Assembly: GCA_946533615.1 (NCBI GenBank)
Contig: CAMNBY010000263.1
Location: 1 to 24,889 of the forward strand
Direction: 5' to 3'
Source: an uncultured Clostridia bacterium
GTDB taxonomy: Bacteria > Bacillota > Clostridia > Oscillospirales > Ruminococcaceae
Length of the DNA stretch: 24,889 nt
Below are positions 8,195-14,072 of the stretch, piece after piece. Numbering within the stretch: the first letter of the stretch is position 1; every line of letters begins with the position of its first letter. The position numbers and the translations under genes were made by a program. Below the pieces are notes generated by a model. The model did no database searches. It had not been told where the DNA came from and was given only the letters and a program-made list of their open reading frames with translations.

Positions 8195-8636
8195 AGATCA
8201 GTCTCTTGGCAAGTCGCCTTGCACGAAAATAAACTTTCTTTACTGCCACACGCGGTCCGAGGGTGTGCATTATATAAAACGTATAGAGCCTGTAGCCGGT
8301 ATAGTCGGTGCTGTGCTCTCGCTTTCCCCTGACATAGCTTGTCATCACGCCGAGAATGTCGCGGTCGGTGATGCCGTATTCTCTGGAAACGCAGTTGTCG
8401 CCGAGGATAACGTAATCCTTCGGGCGGACAGCAATTACCCTGTGCAGGACGTACCTGTTGGGCGGCCGCTTATAGAGGACGACATCTCCCGCCTTGCAGC
8501 GTTCGGGGCCTTTCCTCGTCACGGTGAAAAGATCCTTGCCCTGACGCAGCAGCGGCATCATGCTGGTGCCCACGTTTGAATATGTCAGGGTGCCGTTTTT
8601 TTCAAGATATTCCTCGTAGTTGGTGATCTCTTTCAT
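8172..8636 (-). CDS. S24/S26-family peptidase-like protein with Ser-His pair (154 aa)
   Basis: The N-terminal ~100 residues carry the signal-peptidase-like fold motifs. The nucleophile box is VGTSMMPLL (S25), followed by AGDVVLY, then VLHRVIAV with H65 where bacterial signal peptidase I has its lysine, then ILGDN (78-82). The Ser-His arrangement resembles ER-type signal peptidases such as SipW. There is no obvious N-terminal membrane anchor. The C-terminal 50 residues are basic and partly hydrophobic (RLYTFYIMHTLGPRV, then RARRLAKRL) and may contact the membrane. The gene overlaps its upstream neighbour by ATGA and its downstream ABC exporter by 23 bases, so it belongs functionally to that cassette. 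A role in leader or propeptide removal is inferred; catalytic activity is untested. Confidence 0.82.
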   Translation of the reverse strand: MKEITNYEEYLEKNGTLTYSNVGTSMMPLLRQGKDLFTVTRKGPERCKAGDVVLYKRPPNRYVLHRVIAVRPKDYVILGDNCVSREYGITDRDILGVMTSYVRGKREHSTDYTGYRLYTFYIMHTLGPRVAVKKVYFRARRLAKRLIYGKNGKK

Positions 8637-9340
8637 TTCATTCCCTCATAGGCGGTCTGCGCCGCCGAGATGTCCATATTGCAGCCGAGGCGGTAAAGCT
8701 TCACTGTCTCGGTGAGCTTGTCCAGCAGGGCGAGAGTTTTTGCCACGGACAGGCCGTCGGCGGGACGGTATGCCTGCTGCACCAGTGTCGGGTAGGCCTC
8801 GGCAGGGGTGATCGGCGAGATGCTGTTTGTGTCGCTTCTCCCGAGCAGGCACACGGCCTTGAGCGGCACGGAGATATCGCTGCCGAGCCTGTGCTTGCCG
8901 TTATAAGGCGTACCGTGGATAATAACTCCGCTGTCAGTGACGGTGATAAGCGGCTTGTCGTCGTTGACCATGACCGCTCTCTCACCGAGGAGCTGCCGCC
9001 AGAGGCGGGTGTGGGTGCTCTTCCCCGTGCCCGAGGGGGCTGTGAAGAGATAGGCCTCTCCGTCAACTGCGACGCAGGAGCCGTGGAACAGGAACGTATC
9101 GAACCTGAGCATCTCCGCGGCGATCTTTCTGTAGACCGCAAGCTCCTCGAGGTAGGGGTCGGTCGAGCGCCCGATCGTCGAGCGGGAGCGCTCGAAGTCG
9201 ATATCCTCCTGCGTTACAGTGACGGTGATATCGGGCTCGGCGTCGCCGCAGCGGTATTCCCTGCAATAGTCGTGGACTTTCTCAAACAGCGAGTTGATCC
9301 TGACGACCCGCCCCGCCATTCTGTATGTGTCTGTCATCAT
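8633..9340 (-). CDS. HPr-kinase-like P-loop ATPase (235 aa)
   Basis: The C-terminal two thirds resemble the kinase domain of HPr(Ser) kinase/phosphorylase. The P loop is APSGTGKSTHT (K107), preceded by FLFHGSCV and followed by VNDDKPLI (D127, D128). The N-terminal HPrK sensor domain is replaced by about 80 unrelated residues, and the length (235 aa against about 310) excludes a normal HprK. Known relatives sit in lasso-peptide and other peptide-maturation loci (PadeK-like kinases that phosphorylate the precursor's C-terminus), usually beside a PqqD-like protein, as here. The start overlaps the PqqD stop by one base (TGATG), and its stop overlaps the S26 gene (ATGA). A second ATG directly follows the first and could equally be used. 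The substrate is unknown. Confidence 0.85.
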   Translation of the reverse strand: MMTDTYRMAGRVVRINSLFEKVHDYCREYRCGDAEPDITVTVTQEDIDFERSRSTIGRSTDPYLEELAVYRKIAAEMLRFDTFLFHGSCVAVDGEAYLFTAPSGTGKSTHTRLWRQLLGERAVMVNDDKPLITVTDSGVIIHGTPYNGKHRLGSDISVPLKAVCLLGRSDTNSISPITPAEAYPTLVQQAYRPADGLSVAKTLALLDKLTETVKLYRLGCNMDISAAQTAYEGMK

Positions 9341-9600
9341 CAGCCCTCGATGGCGCCGATGCCGCGGAGCTCGGTGATGACCTTGTGGACGTCGGCCTCG
9401 ATCTTGCCCTCGGGCGCCTCGTACTTTTCGCGCATAGCGGCGACTACAGCGGCCTCGGTGGTATCGTTTTTAAGCAGACCGAGCACCTCGCCCAGCATCT
9501 TGTTACCCTTGACCAGCCCCGAGAACTTTGCGCTGCCCGTAGCGACCAGCATGGTCTCGTCCTTGGTCTCGTGAACTATAAAATCTTTTTTGAGCTTCAT
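9340..9600 (-). CDS. PqqD-like peptide-recognition protein (86 aa)
   Basis: This small winged-helix protein of the PqqD family matches in length and pattern. It begins KKDFIVHETKDETMLV and then has an SGLVKGNKMLGEVLGLLK segment. A DTTEAAVVAAMREKYEA helix follows, then a C-terminal VHKVITELRGIGAIEG helix. Family knowledge: PqqD-like RiPP recognition elements bind leader peptides and present them to modifying enzymes. No partner radical SAM or cyclase gene is adjacent. The ATG at 9600 is preferred because AAAGG lies nine bases before it; an ATG two codons upstream has a spacing of only three. It is the first gene of the cassette, behind a consensus-like promoter about 25 bases upstream. Confidence 0.85.
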   Translation of the reverse strand: MKLKKDFIVHETKDETMLVATGSAKFSGLVKGNKMLGEVLGLLKNDTTEAAVVAAMREKYEAPEGKIEADVHKVITELRGIGAIEG

Positions 9601-9632
9601 TTTCATCGACCTTTCCGAATACATATATAGTT

Positions 9633-9661
9633 ATTATAACACATATCCCGCAGGATTTCAA
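9633..9661 (-). promoter_or_regulatory. Promoter of the PqqD/HPrK/S26/ABC cassette
   Basis: TTGAAA (9661-9656) and TATAAT (9638-9633) on the minus strand are 17 bases apart, about 30 bases before the PqqD-like start. The leader is short, with no room for a precursor peptide gene. Confidence 0.85.
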
Positions 9662-9827
9662 GACCGCTCTTGAATTTCGCACGGATCCCGACAAAGCACA
9701 ACCGAAGATCAATTATTTGTCAGAGATCAGAAGCGATGTGCCTGCGGCGTTATTTTTATAAAAAATATTTTTGGAAGAATTATTATAGTATCAGTATTAC
9801 TAATTGTATTATTATATGTATTACTAT

Positions 9828-9880
9828 GTAGCAGGAGCTGCGAGGCTGGGTAGCAGGATCTGCGAGGCTGGGTAGCAGAT
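9828..9880. repeat. 22-bp tandem repeat, two copies plus partial third
   Basis: Copies at 9828-9849 and 9850-9871 begin GTAGCAGG and end GCGAGGCTGG. They differ at a single base (AGCT against ATCT). A third truncated copy starts at 9872 (GTAGCAGAT). Each unit contains a short GCAG...CTGC dyad. There are no spacers, so this is not a CRISPR array. Confidence 0.85.
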
Positions 9881-9902
9881 TTTTCTATGATAATCTTCAA
9901 TG

Positions 9903-9919
9903 CTCGCAAATATTGCGAG
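9903..9919. promoter_or_regulatory. Perfect 7-bp dyad (possible operator)
   Basis: CTCGCAA and TTGCGAG are separated by three bases. No T run follows on either strand, so an operator or RNA hairpin is likelier than a terminator. It lies between the cassette promoter and sigK; no regulator gene is adjacent. Confidence 0.4.
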
Positions 9920-9962
9920 GTTGATCTGATGACTCTGCTCCTGCCGTTTTTGACTGTGAAGA

Positions 9963-10016
9963 TCGGGCGAAGCTTGGCAAGCCCTGAGGCCGAGACACGC
10001 CTCCCGCTGCACCCGA
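9963..10016. ncRNA. Candidate structured RNA element, strand unknown
   Basis: Nested complementary segments are visible: TCGGG (9963-9967) with CCCGA (10012-10016), AGC (9971-9973) with GCT (10006-10008), and GAGGC (9986-9990) with GCCTC (9999-10003) around an eight-base loop. The block is GC-rich between AT-rich flanks and codes for nothing obvious. I do not match it to a known RNA family. If transcribed on the plus strand it would sit about 75 bases upstream of sigK. Confidence 0.3.
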
Positions 10017-10048
10017 CATACCCCGCGAATTAAACAAGCCACGTGCGG

Positions 10049-10057
10049 CATATCATA
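10049..10057 (+). promoter_or_regulatory. Possible sporulation-type -10 element upstream of sigK
   Basis: CATATCATA matches the sigma-K -10 pattern CATANNNTA and loosely resembles that of sigma-E. No clear -35 match was found at the right distance, and no vegetative promoter is visible for sigK. Confidence 0.25.
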
Positions 10058-10089
10058 TACAAGTGACACGAAAGGCAGGGAGGGTCTGT

Positions 10090-10767
10090 ATGCTGGGATT
10101 ACTGATGTCGGTGCTGTCGAGGCAGCTTTTGTTTTTTGCGCTCAGGTTTGACAACAACACTGTTTTTCCGAAGCCGCTGAGCGCCAAGGAAGAGCGGCGG
10201 TGCTTCGAGCTTTTTGCCGGGGGCGACAAGGCGGCCAAGGATAAGCTGATCGAGCACAACCTGCGGCTTGTGGCTCACATAATAAAAAAATACTACTCTC
10301 AGGCGCAGGATCAGGACGATCTTATCTCCATCGGGACTGTCGGGCTGATAAAGGCAGTGAACACCTTCGATCACGAAAAGGGCAGCCGCTTTGCGACCTA
10401 CGCTTCCCGCTGCATCGAGAACGAGATACTAATGCACTTTCGGGCGCTCAGGAAAACAGCGGGCGAGGTACACTTTGACGAGCCCATCGACACCGACAAG
10501 AACGGCAGCGCCCTGACGCTCATCGACGTTATCCCCGACGGGGTGGTCATTGACGAGCTTGTGGAGTCGAAGCTGAGCGCCGCGAGGGTCTGCGAGCTGG
10601 TGGCTGCCCTGCCCGAGCGCGAGGCTAAAATAATCACATTGCGCTACGGTCTTGGGAACATCAGGCCGCTGACCCAGCGCGAGGTAGCGGCGAAGCTCGG
10701 CATCTCGCGCTCTTATGTATCAAGGATCGAAAAAGCCGCCCTCGAGCGGCTCCGGGAGCAGCAATAG
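10090..10767 (+). CDS. sigK: Sporulation sigma factor, sigma-K type
   Basis: This 225-residue sigma-70 family factor most closely fits sigma-K. Region 2 includes IEHNLRLVAHIIKKY, DLISIGTVGLIKAV and ATYASRCIENEILMHFRAL. Region 4 has TQREVAAKLGISRSYVSRIE with the DNA-binding helix. Before FPKPLSAKEE there is a hydrophobic leader (LGLLMSVLSRQLLFFAL) comparable to the pro-sequence that SpoIVFB removes from pro-sigma-K. The true factor would then begin near RFDNN, by analogy with the B. subtilis protein. ATG 10090 is chosen over an upstream in-frame ATG because GGGAGGG ends five bases before it. In the family, sigma-K drives late mother-cell genes (coat, cortex). The gene is intact, with no skin-like insertion. 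A shared terminator follows. Confidence 0.9.
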   Translation: MLGLLMSVLSRQLLFFALRFDNNTVFPKPLSAKEERRCFELFAGGDKAAKDKLIEHNLRLVAHIIKKYYSQAQDQDDLISIGTVGLIKAVNTFDHEKGSRFATYASRCIENEILMHFRALRKTAGEVHFDEPIDTDKNGSALTLIDVIPDGVVIDELVESKLSAARVCELVAALPEREAKIITLRYGLGNIRPLTQREVAAKLGISRSYVSRIEKAALERLREQQ

Positions 10768-10772
10768 CCGAA

Positions 10773-10803
10773 AAAAGCGCCCCTGCAAAGCAGGAGCGCT
10801 TTT
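10773..10803. terminator. Bidirectional terminator between sigK and the GH130 gene
   Basis: AAAAGCGC-C-CCTGC and GCAGG-A-GCGCTTTT pair around an AAA loop with one mismatch. T runs on both strands allow it to end sigK (plus) and the phosphorylase gene (minus). Confidence 0.9.
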
Positions 10804-10821
10804 GTTATCATACTGTCAATA

Positions 10822-11820
10822 TCAAACGGAAGAATGGCTCTTAACGTATGCTACCACATCATCAACGGTGGTGAAGGCCATGGAAACGCAGGTGTCGGCG
10901 CAGCCGTAGTAGATGGCTATGCGGCCTGTGTCTGCATCAACGAGGGTAGCGCAGGGGAAGGTAACGTTCTGAACGTCGCCGACGCACTCATAGATCTCCT
11001 GCGGGCTGAGCAGGTACTCGGCGCAGCGGTACTTGACCTTCCAGGGCTCGTCCTTGTCGAGGATGCAGGCTGAGAAGCTGTAAACGAAGCCGTTGCAGCT
11101 CTCGAGAACGCCGTGATAGAAGCACAGCCAGCCCTCAGAGGTCTCTATCGGGATCGGGCCTGCGCCTATCTTCTTGCTCTCCCACGCCTTGAGGGGTCCC
11201 ATAACGTGTCTGTGCTCGCCCCAGTACTTCATATCGGGAGACTGGGAGATGTACATATCGCCGAAGGGTGTGTGGCCCGAGTCGGAAGGACGGGAGAACA
11301 TTACGAACTTGCCGTTGATTTTTCTGGGGAAGAGGACGCCGTTTCTGTTGAAGGGCAGGAATGCGTTCTCGCACTGATAGAAGGTCTTGAAGTCATAGGT
11401 GTAGCCGACGCCGATAGTAGGCTTCCAGCCATAGGCGTTGCACCAGGTCACCCAATATCTGTCCTCGATCCAGCAGACTCTGGGGTCGTAGCCGTAGCCC
11501 CACTGATTTACCTCTTCAGTGCTCTTCTCTGCCTGCTCGAAAACGATCCTGTCGGGGTCGATGTTCCAGTGGATGCCGTCCTCGGAGAAGCCGGCATGGA
11601 GCTCCATGTTTCTTACCTTATCGTCAACACGGAAAACGCCTGCGAACTTGCCCTCGAAGGGAACAACAGCGCTGTTGAAGATCGAGTTTGAGGTGGGGAG
11701 GAGATTTCTGGGGATAATGGGGTTTGCATTGTATCTCCAGATAACGTCTGTGCAGCCCTCGGGCTTATCCATCCAGGGCATATTGGGAATTGACTGACCG
11801 TTGATGATCTGTACGTTCAT
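10822..11820 (-). CDS. GH130 beta-1,4-mannooligosaccharide phosphorylase
   Basis: This 332-residue five-bladed beta-propeller enzyme of glycoside hydrolase family 130 has the catalytic acid D112 in GYDPRV. It also shows the GVLFPRKINGKFVMFSRPSD segment, KIGAGPIPI (217-225) and FYHGV that line the sugar and phosphate sites. The length and motifs fit the RaMP2-like mannooligosaccharide phosphorylases rather than the longer mannosylglucose phosphorylases. It would release mannose 1-phosphate from beta-mannosides in the cytoplasm by inorganic phosphate attack. There is no signal peptide. An AAAGGCGGA-type ribosome binding site precedes the ATG. Unusually it stands alone, without transporter or epimerase genes beside it. 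Two operator-like sites lie upstream of its promoter. Mannosyl-N-acetylglucosamine phosphorylase is an alternative activity within the family. Confidence 0.88.
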   Translation of the reverse strand: MNVQIINGQSIPNMPWMDKPEGCTDVIWRYNANPIIPRNLLPTSNSIFNSAVVPFEGKFAGVFRVDDKVRNMELHAGFSEDGIHWNIDPDRIVFEQAEKSTEEVNQWGYGYDPRVCWIEDRYWVTWCNAYGWKPTIGVGYTYDFKTFYQCENAFLPFNRNGVLFPRKINGKFVMFSRPSDSGHTPFGDMYISQSPDMKYWGEHRHVMGPLKAWESKKIGAGPIPIETSEGWLCFYHGVLESCNGFVYSFSACILDKDEPWKVKYRCAEYLLSPQEIYECVGDVQNVTFPCATLVDADTGRIAIYYGCADTCVSMAFTTVDDVVAYVKSHSSV

Positions 11821-11881
11821 TCTTGATTCCGCCTTTCATATTTTTTTGTTTTCATACTTACGGGCTATCGCCGTTGATATT

Positions 11882-11910
11882 ATTAAACCACATTTTTCTG
11901 AAAAATGCAA
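11882..11910 (-). promoter_or_regulatory. Probable promoter of the GH130 gene
   Basis: TTGCAT (11910-11905) and TTTAAT (11887-11882) on the minus strand are 17 bases apart, about 60 bases before the ATG. The match is weaker than for other promoters here, which suits a regulated gene. Confidence 0.5.
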
Positions 11911-11925
11911 GCCCCCCGATTTTTT

Positions 11926-11960
11926 TGAAAACGTTTAAGATTGTTATGTAAACGTATACT
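11926..11960. promoter_or_regulatory. Two cre/LacI-type operator-like sites 21 bp apart
   Basis: TGAAAACGTTTAAG (11926-11939) and TGTAAACGTATACT (11947-11960) share TGNAAACGTNTA and have a central CG, as in LacI-family operators and CcpA cre sites. Their centres are 21 bp apart, two helical turns. They lie just upstream of the presumed -35 box of the GH130 gene. Confidence 0.5.
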
Positions 11961-12018
11961 TTTGAAAGTTAATACTTTTTTTACATTTGCTCTCCGCCCC
12001 ACCGAAGAACAGCGCGGC

Positions 12019-12053
12019 AAAAAAAGAGCGCCCTCTCCTTTGGGAAAGAGCGC
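12019..12053 (-). terminator. Terminator after the MATE-ATPase gene
   Basis: As RNA from the minus strand, GCGCUCUUUCC pairs with GGAGAGGGCGC around CAAA (two G-U pairs). A run of seven U follows after a single C. It begins about 20 bases after the stop codon. Confidence 0.85.
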
Positions 12054-12071
12054 CCGATATGTCATTATCCA

Positions 12072-13820
12072 TCACAGCACGAGGGTGAGGTTGTTGAGGC
12101 CGAGCGAATTGACGTAGTTTGCGTTCTTCACCATCTTCATTACCATTCTTATGCCGATGTGGGCGACGGCATCGTCCTCGTTGTGCAGCTGCATATACTT
12201 GACGGGGTCGAAGTGTATGCAGTTGTCTCTTATGCGTATGGTGGTGTCTTTTTCGCCGATCGTCACCCTGATGTCGATATTGTGGTCGCGGCTGCCGCGG
12301 AAGCCGTATTCAACTATGTTATTGGACATCTCCTCGATGCAGAGGGAGATAAGGGTGCTGTCCCGTTTGGCGATGCCCTTTTCAAGACAGAAATGCTGCG
12401 CCCTGCTGGCAGCCTCAGAGATCTGCTCTCCGCCCGTGATCGAGAGCTCGAGGCACCTGTCCTCGCTTACGCCGAGATCGTCGTTCAGCATTGAGAAGGC
12501 CTCGGCGGTGACGGCGGGCTTTTTGTTATGCACAAAGACCACGGCAGCGATCATCACAAGGGTGAGACCCTCGCCGCAGACAAAGCCCAGCCAGATGCCT
12601 GTGACCTTTAAGAAGCGGCTGAGCACAACGGCCGAAGCCACGGGCAGCGCAAAGTTCTGCAAAACGGAGATAAGCTTTGTGAAGCCCTCGCGGCCGACGC
12701 CCTGATAGTAGTTCTTGAAGCTGGTGTTCAGCACGCAGGGCACAAGCGACAGCACAAAGAGCCGCAGGCCGTTTACGGCGAGACCCTTGGCGTCCTTGTC
12801 TTCGAGGAAGAGGGTGACGAGCGGCGACGCAGCCGCCAGCACGACAACGGTCACGGTGCCGCAGATGATGATGCCGTAGCGTACCATGATCCTGATAAGG
12901 TTTTTGAGAGCCGACCTGTCGGCGTCGCCGTAGAAGATAGCCGAAAGGGTAAGCACCACGGCGGCCACGCCCGTGCTGAAGGCGTAACAGATATTGCCGA
13001 CCGTAGAGATAACGGAATAAGCGGCGACTGCGCGGTTGCCGCCCGTCTCGATGAGCAGCTTGTTAAGGGCGAAGGTCAGCAGCACAAGGCTGATCTGATT
13101 GATAAGCGTCGGTACTCCGTCGCCTGCCAGCCTGCGGAAAACGGCAAGGCTGAGCTTGTCCTTTCTCAGTTTGAAGATGCAGTCCTTCTTGAAGAAATAT
13201 ACAATGCCGATAACGAAGGCGACATAATAGCTCAGCGAGGACGCGAGCCCCATTCCGAAGGTGCCGCCCTTGATGACGACGGCGTTGAGTATGTCGGCCA
13301 CAACGTCGGTGATCGTCATTGCCGCAACGGCGACCACGAGCCTTATCCTGCTGCCCGAGATCTGCATATAGGGCACCATTATCTGTGCGGCGATGAAAGC
13401 GGGGGCGCCGATTATAAATCCCCTGAGGTAGTCCTTTGTCAGGCCGAAGACGGGGTTGTCGGGGGTGTCCCTGCCTGCTCCGAGCAGAGTGCAGATGGGG
13501 TCGGTGAACAGCAGCACCGCTGCAAGTCCCACCGCCGAGATGATGACAGCCAGCGCCACCGAGGCCGTAAAACAGGCGTCGGTGCCGTCCTTGTCGCCGC
13601 TGCCCATCGTTCGGCCGCACATTACCTGCACGCCCGCAGAGATCATCGAGCCCAGCGCCGCAAAGACCAGCAGCACAGGTGTTGCAAGTCCGTAGGCCGT
13701 CATTGAGTCAACGCCCAGAAATCTTCCTATCATGATGCTGTCGATCAGCATACAAAGCGTTACTGTCATGGCAGAGACCGTCTGGGTAATCAGCATCTGC
13801 CTGAAAAGCTTCTTTATCAT
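12072..13820 (-). CDS. MATE-family transporter fused to an RsbW-like ATPase domain (582 aa)
   Basis: Residues 1 to about 432 form a MATE/NorM-type efflux transporter with about twelve helices, including TVTLCMLIDSIMIGRFLG near the N-terminus and the second-half repeat starting near LAGDGVPTLINQ. The C-terminal ~120 residues are a cytoplasmic GHKL ATPase domain like RsbW/SpoIIAB. Its N box is CIEEMSNNIVEYGF (E497, N500, N501), its G1 box is RDNCIHFDP (D532) and its G2 box is HIGIRMVMKM (554-563). The usual G1 glycine is C534. There is no histidine phosphoacceptor domain. Family knowledge: MATE proteins export cationic compounds with Na+ or H+, and RsbW-like domains phosphorylate STAS-domain anti-anti-sigma proteins. 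A combined signalling transporter is inferred. No STAS or PP2C partner is adjacent. It has its own promoter and terminator. Confidence 0.88.
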   Translation of the reverse strand: MIKKLFRQMLITQTVSAMTVTLCMLIDSIMIGRFLGVDSMTAYGLATPVLLVFAALGSMISAGVQVMCGRTMGSGDKDGTDACFTASVALAVIISAVGLAAVLLFTDPICTLLGAGRDTPDNPVFGLTKDYLRGFIIGAPAFIAAQIMVPYMQISGSRIRLVVAVAAMTITDVVADILNAVVIKGGTFGMGLASSLSYYVAFVIGIVYFFKKDCIFKLRKDKLSLAVFRRLAGDGVPTLINQISLVLLTFALNKLLIETGGNRAVAAYSVISTVGNICYAFSTGVAAVVLTLSAIFYGDADRSALKNLIRIMVRYGIIICGTVTVVVLAAASPLVTLFLEDKDAKGLAVNGLRLFVLSLVPCVLNTSFKNYYQGVGREGFTKLISVLQNFALPVASAVVLSRFLKVTGIWLGFVCGEGLTLVMIAAVVFVHNKKPAVTAEAFSMLNDDLGVSEDRCLELSITGGEQISEAASRAQHFCLEKGIAKRDSTLISLCIEEMSNNIVEYGFRGSRDHNIDIRVTIGEKDTTIRIRDNCIHFDPVKYMQLHNEDDAVAHIGIRMVMKMVKNANYVNSLGLNNLTLVL

Positions 13821-13861
13821 GGAATCATCCCTCGCTAAGACTGATAAATCTATATAATATT

Positions 13862-13890
13862 ATTGTATACTTTTTTTGTGCGCTTGTCAA
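13862..13890 (-). promoter_or_regulatory. Promoter of the MATE-ATPase gene
   Basis: TTGACA (13890-13885) and TACAAT (13867-13862) on the minus strand are 17 bases apart. Immediately upstream is a TTGTT-AATG-AACAA dyad (13894-13907), which could be an operator. Confidence 0.82.
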
Positions 13891-14007
13891 TCGTTGTTAA
13901 TGAACAATGAGGCGTGCATAATGTTAATATTTTATGCTGCGGCGGCCTTGAGCCTTGCAGAGATCGGTCTTACGGGAGCGATCGACTTGTGTGCCCATTA
14001 AAAGTGT

Positions 14008-14036
14008 TTGACTATTTCTTCGTTCTGTGCTATAAT
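14008..14036 (+). promoter_or_regulatory. Promoter of the lepA operon
   Basis: TTGACT (14008-14013) and TATAAT (14031-14036) are 17 bases apart, about 37 bases before the lepA start. Confidence 0.85.
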
Positions 14037-14056
14037 ATAAATATCTATGCAACAGC

Positions 14057-14063
14057 AAAGGAG
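14057..14063 (+). promoter_or_regulatory. Ribosome binding site fixing the TTG start of lepA
   Basis: AAAGGAG lies nine bases before TTG 14073. The upstream in-frame extension crosses the promoter and so cannot be translated. Confidence 0.85.
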
Positions 14064-14072
14064 CGATCGCAG

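Larger units (their letters stand above)
9662..10089. other. Intergenic region of about 430 bases between the PqqD cassette and sigK
   Basis: I see no convincing protein-coding gene. The left part (about 9740-9830) is AT-rich. Rightward there are a 22-bp tandem repeat (9828-9880), a 17-base dyad (9903-9919), a GC-rich foldable block (9963-10016) and a short sigK leader. Small minus-strand frames run through it but lack ribosome binding sites. Confidence 0.7.

Noticed and set aside
8633..9340. True HPr kinase/phosphorylase (hprK)
   Set aside because: The N-terminal HprK domain is missing, the P loop lacks the usual GxSGxGKSE ending, and the neighbours are peptide-maturation genes rather than lgt or other hprK partners.
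9828..9880. CRISPR array
   Set aside because: Only two directly abutting units and a fragment, with no spacers and no cas genes.
9727..9909. A 60-codon minus-strand frame containing CYPASQLLL from the repeat, considered as a precursor peptide
   Set aside because: It starts at a TTG with no ribosome binding site, and the peptide pattern comes simply from translating the 22-bp repeat; the tail is AT-rich noise.
9824..10069. An 81-codon minus-strand frame with several cysteines upstream of the PqqD-like gene, considered as a peptide precursor
   Set aside because: It has no ribosome binding site, begins at a GTG, runs through the foldable block and the tandem repeat, and lies upstream of the cassette promoter, so it would not share the transcript.
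12072..13820. Histidine kinase annotation for the MATE fusion's C-terminus
   Set aside because: There is no phosphoacceptor histidine or dimerisation helix pair between the transporter and the ATPase domain; the boxes fit RsbW-like proteins better.
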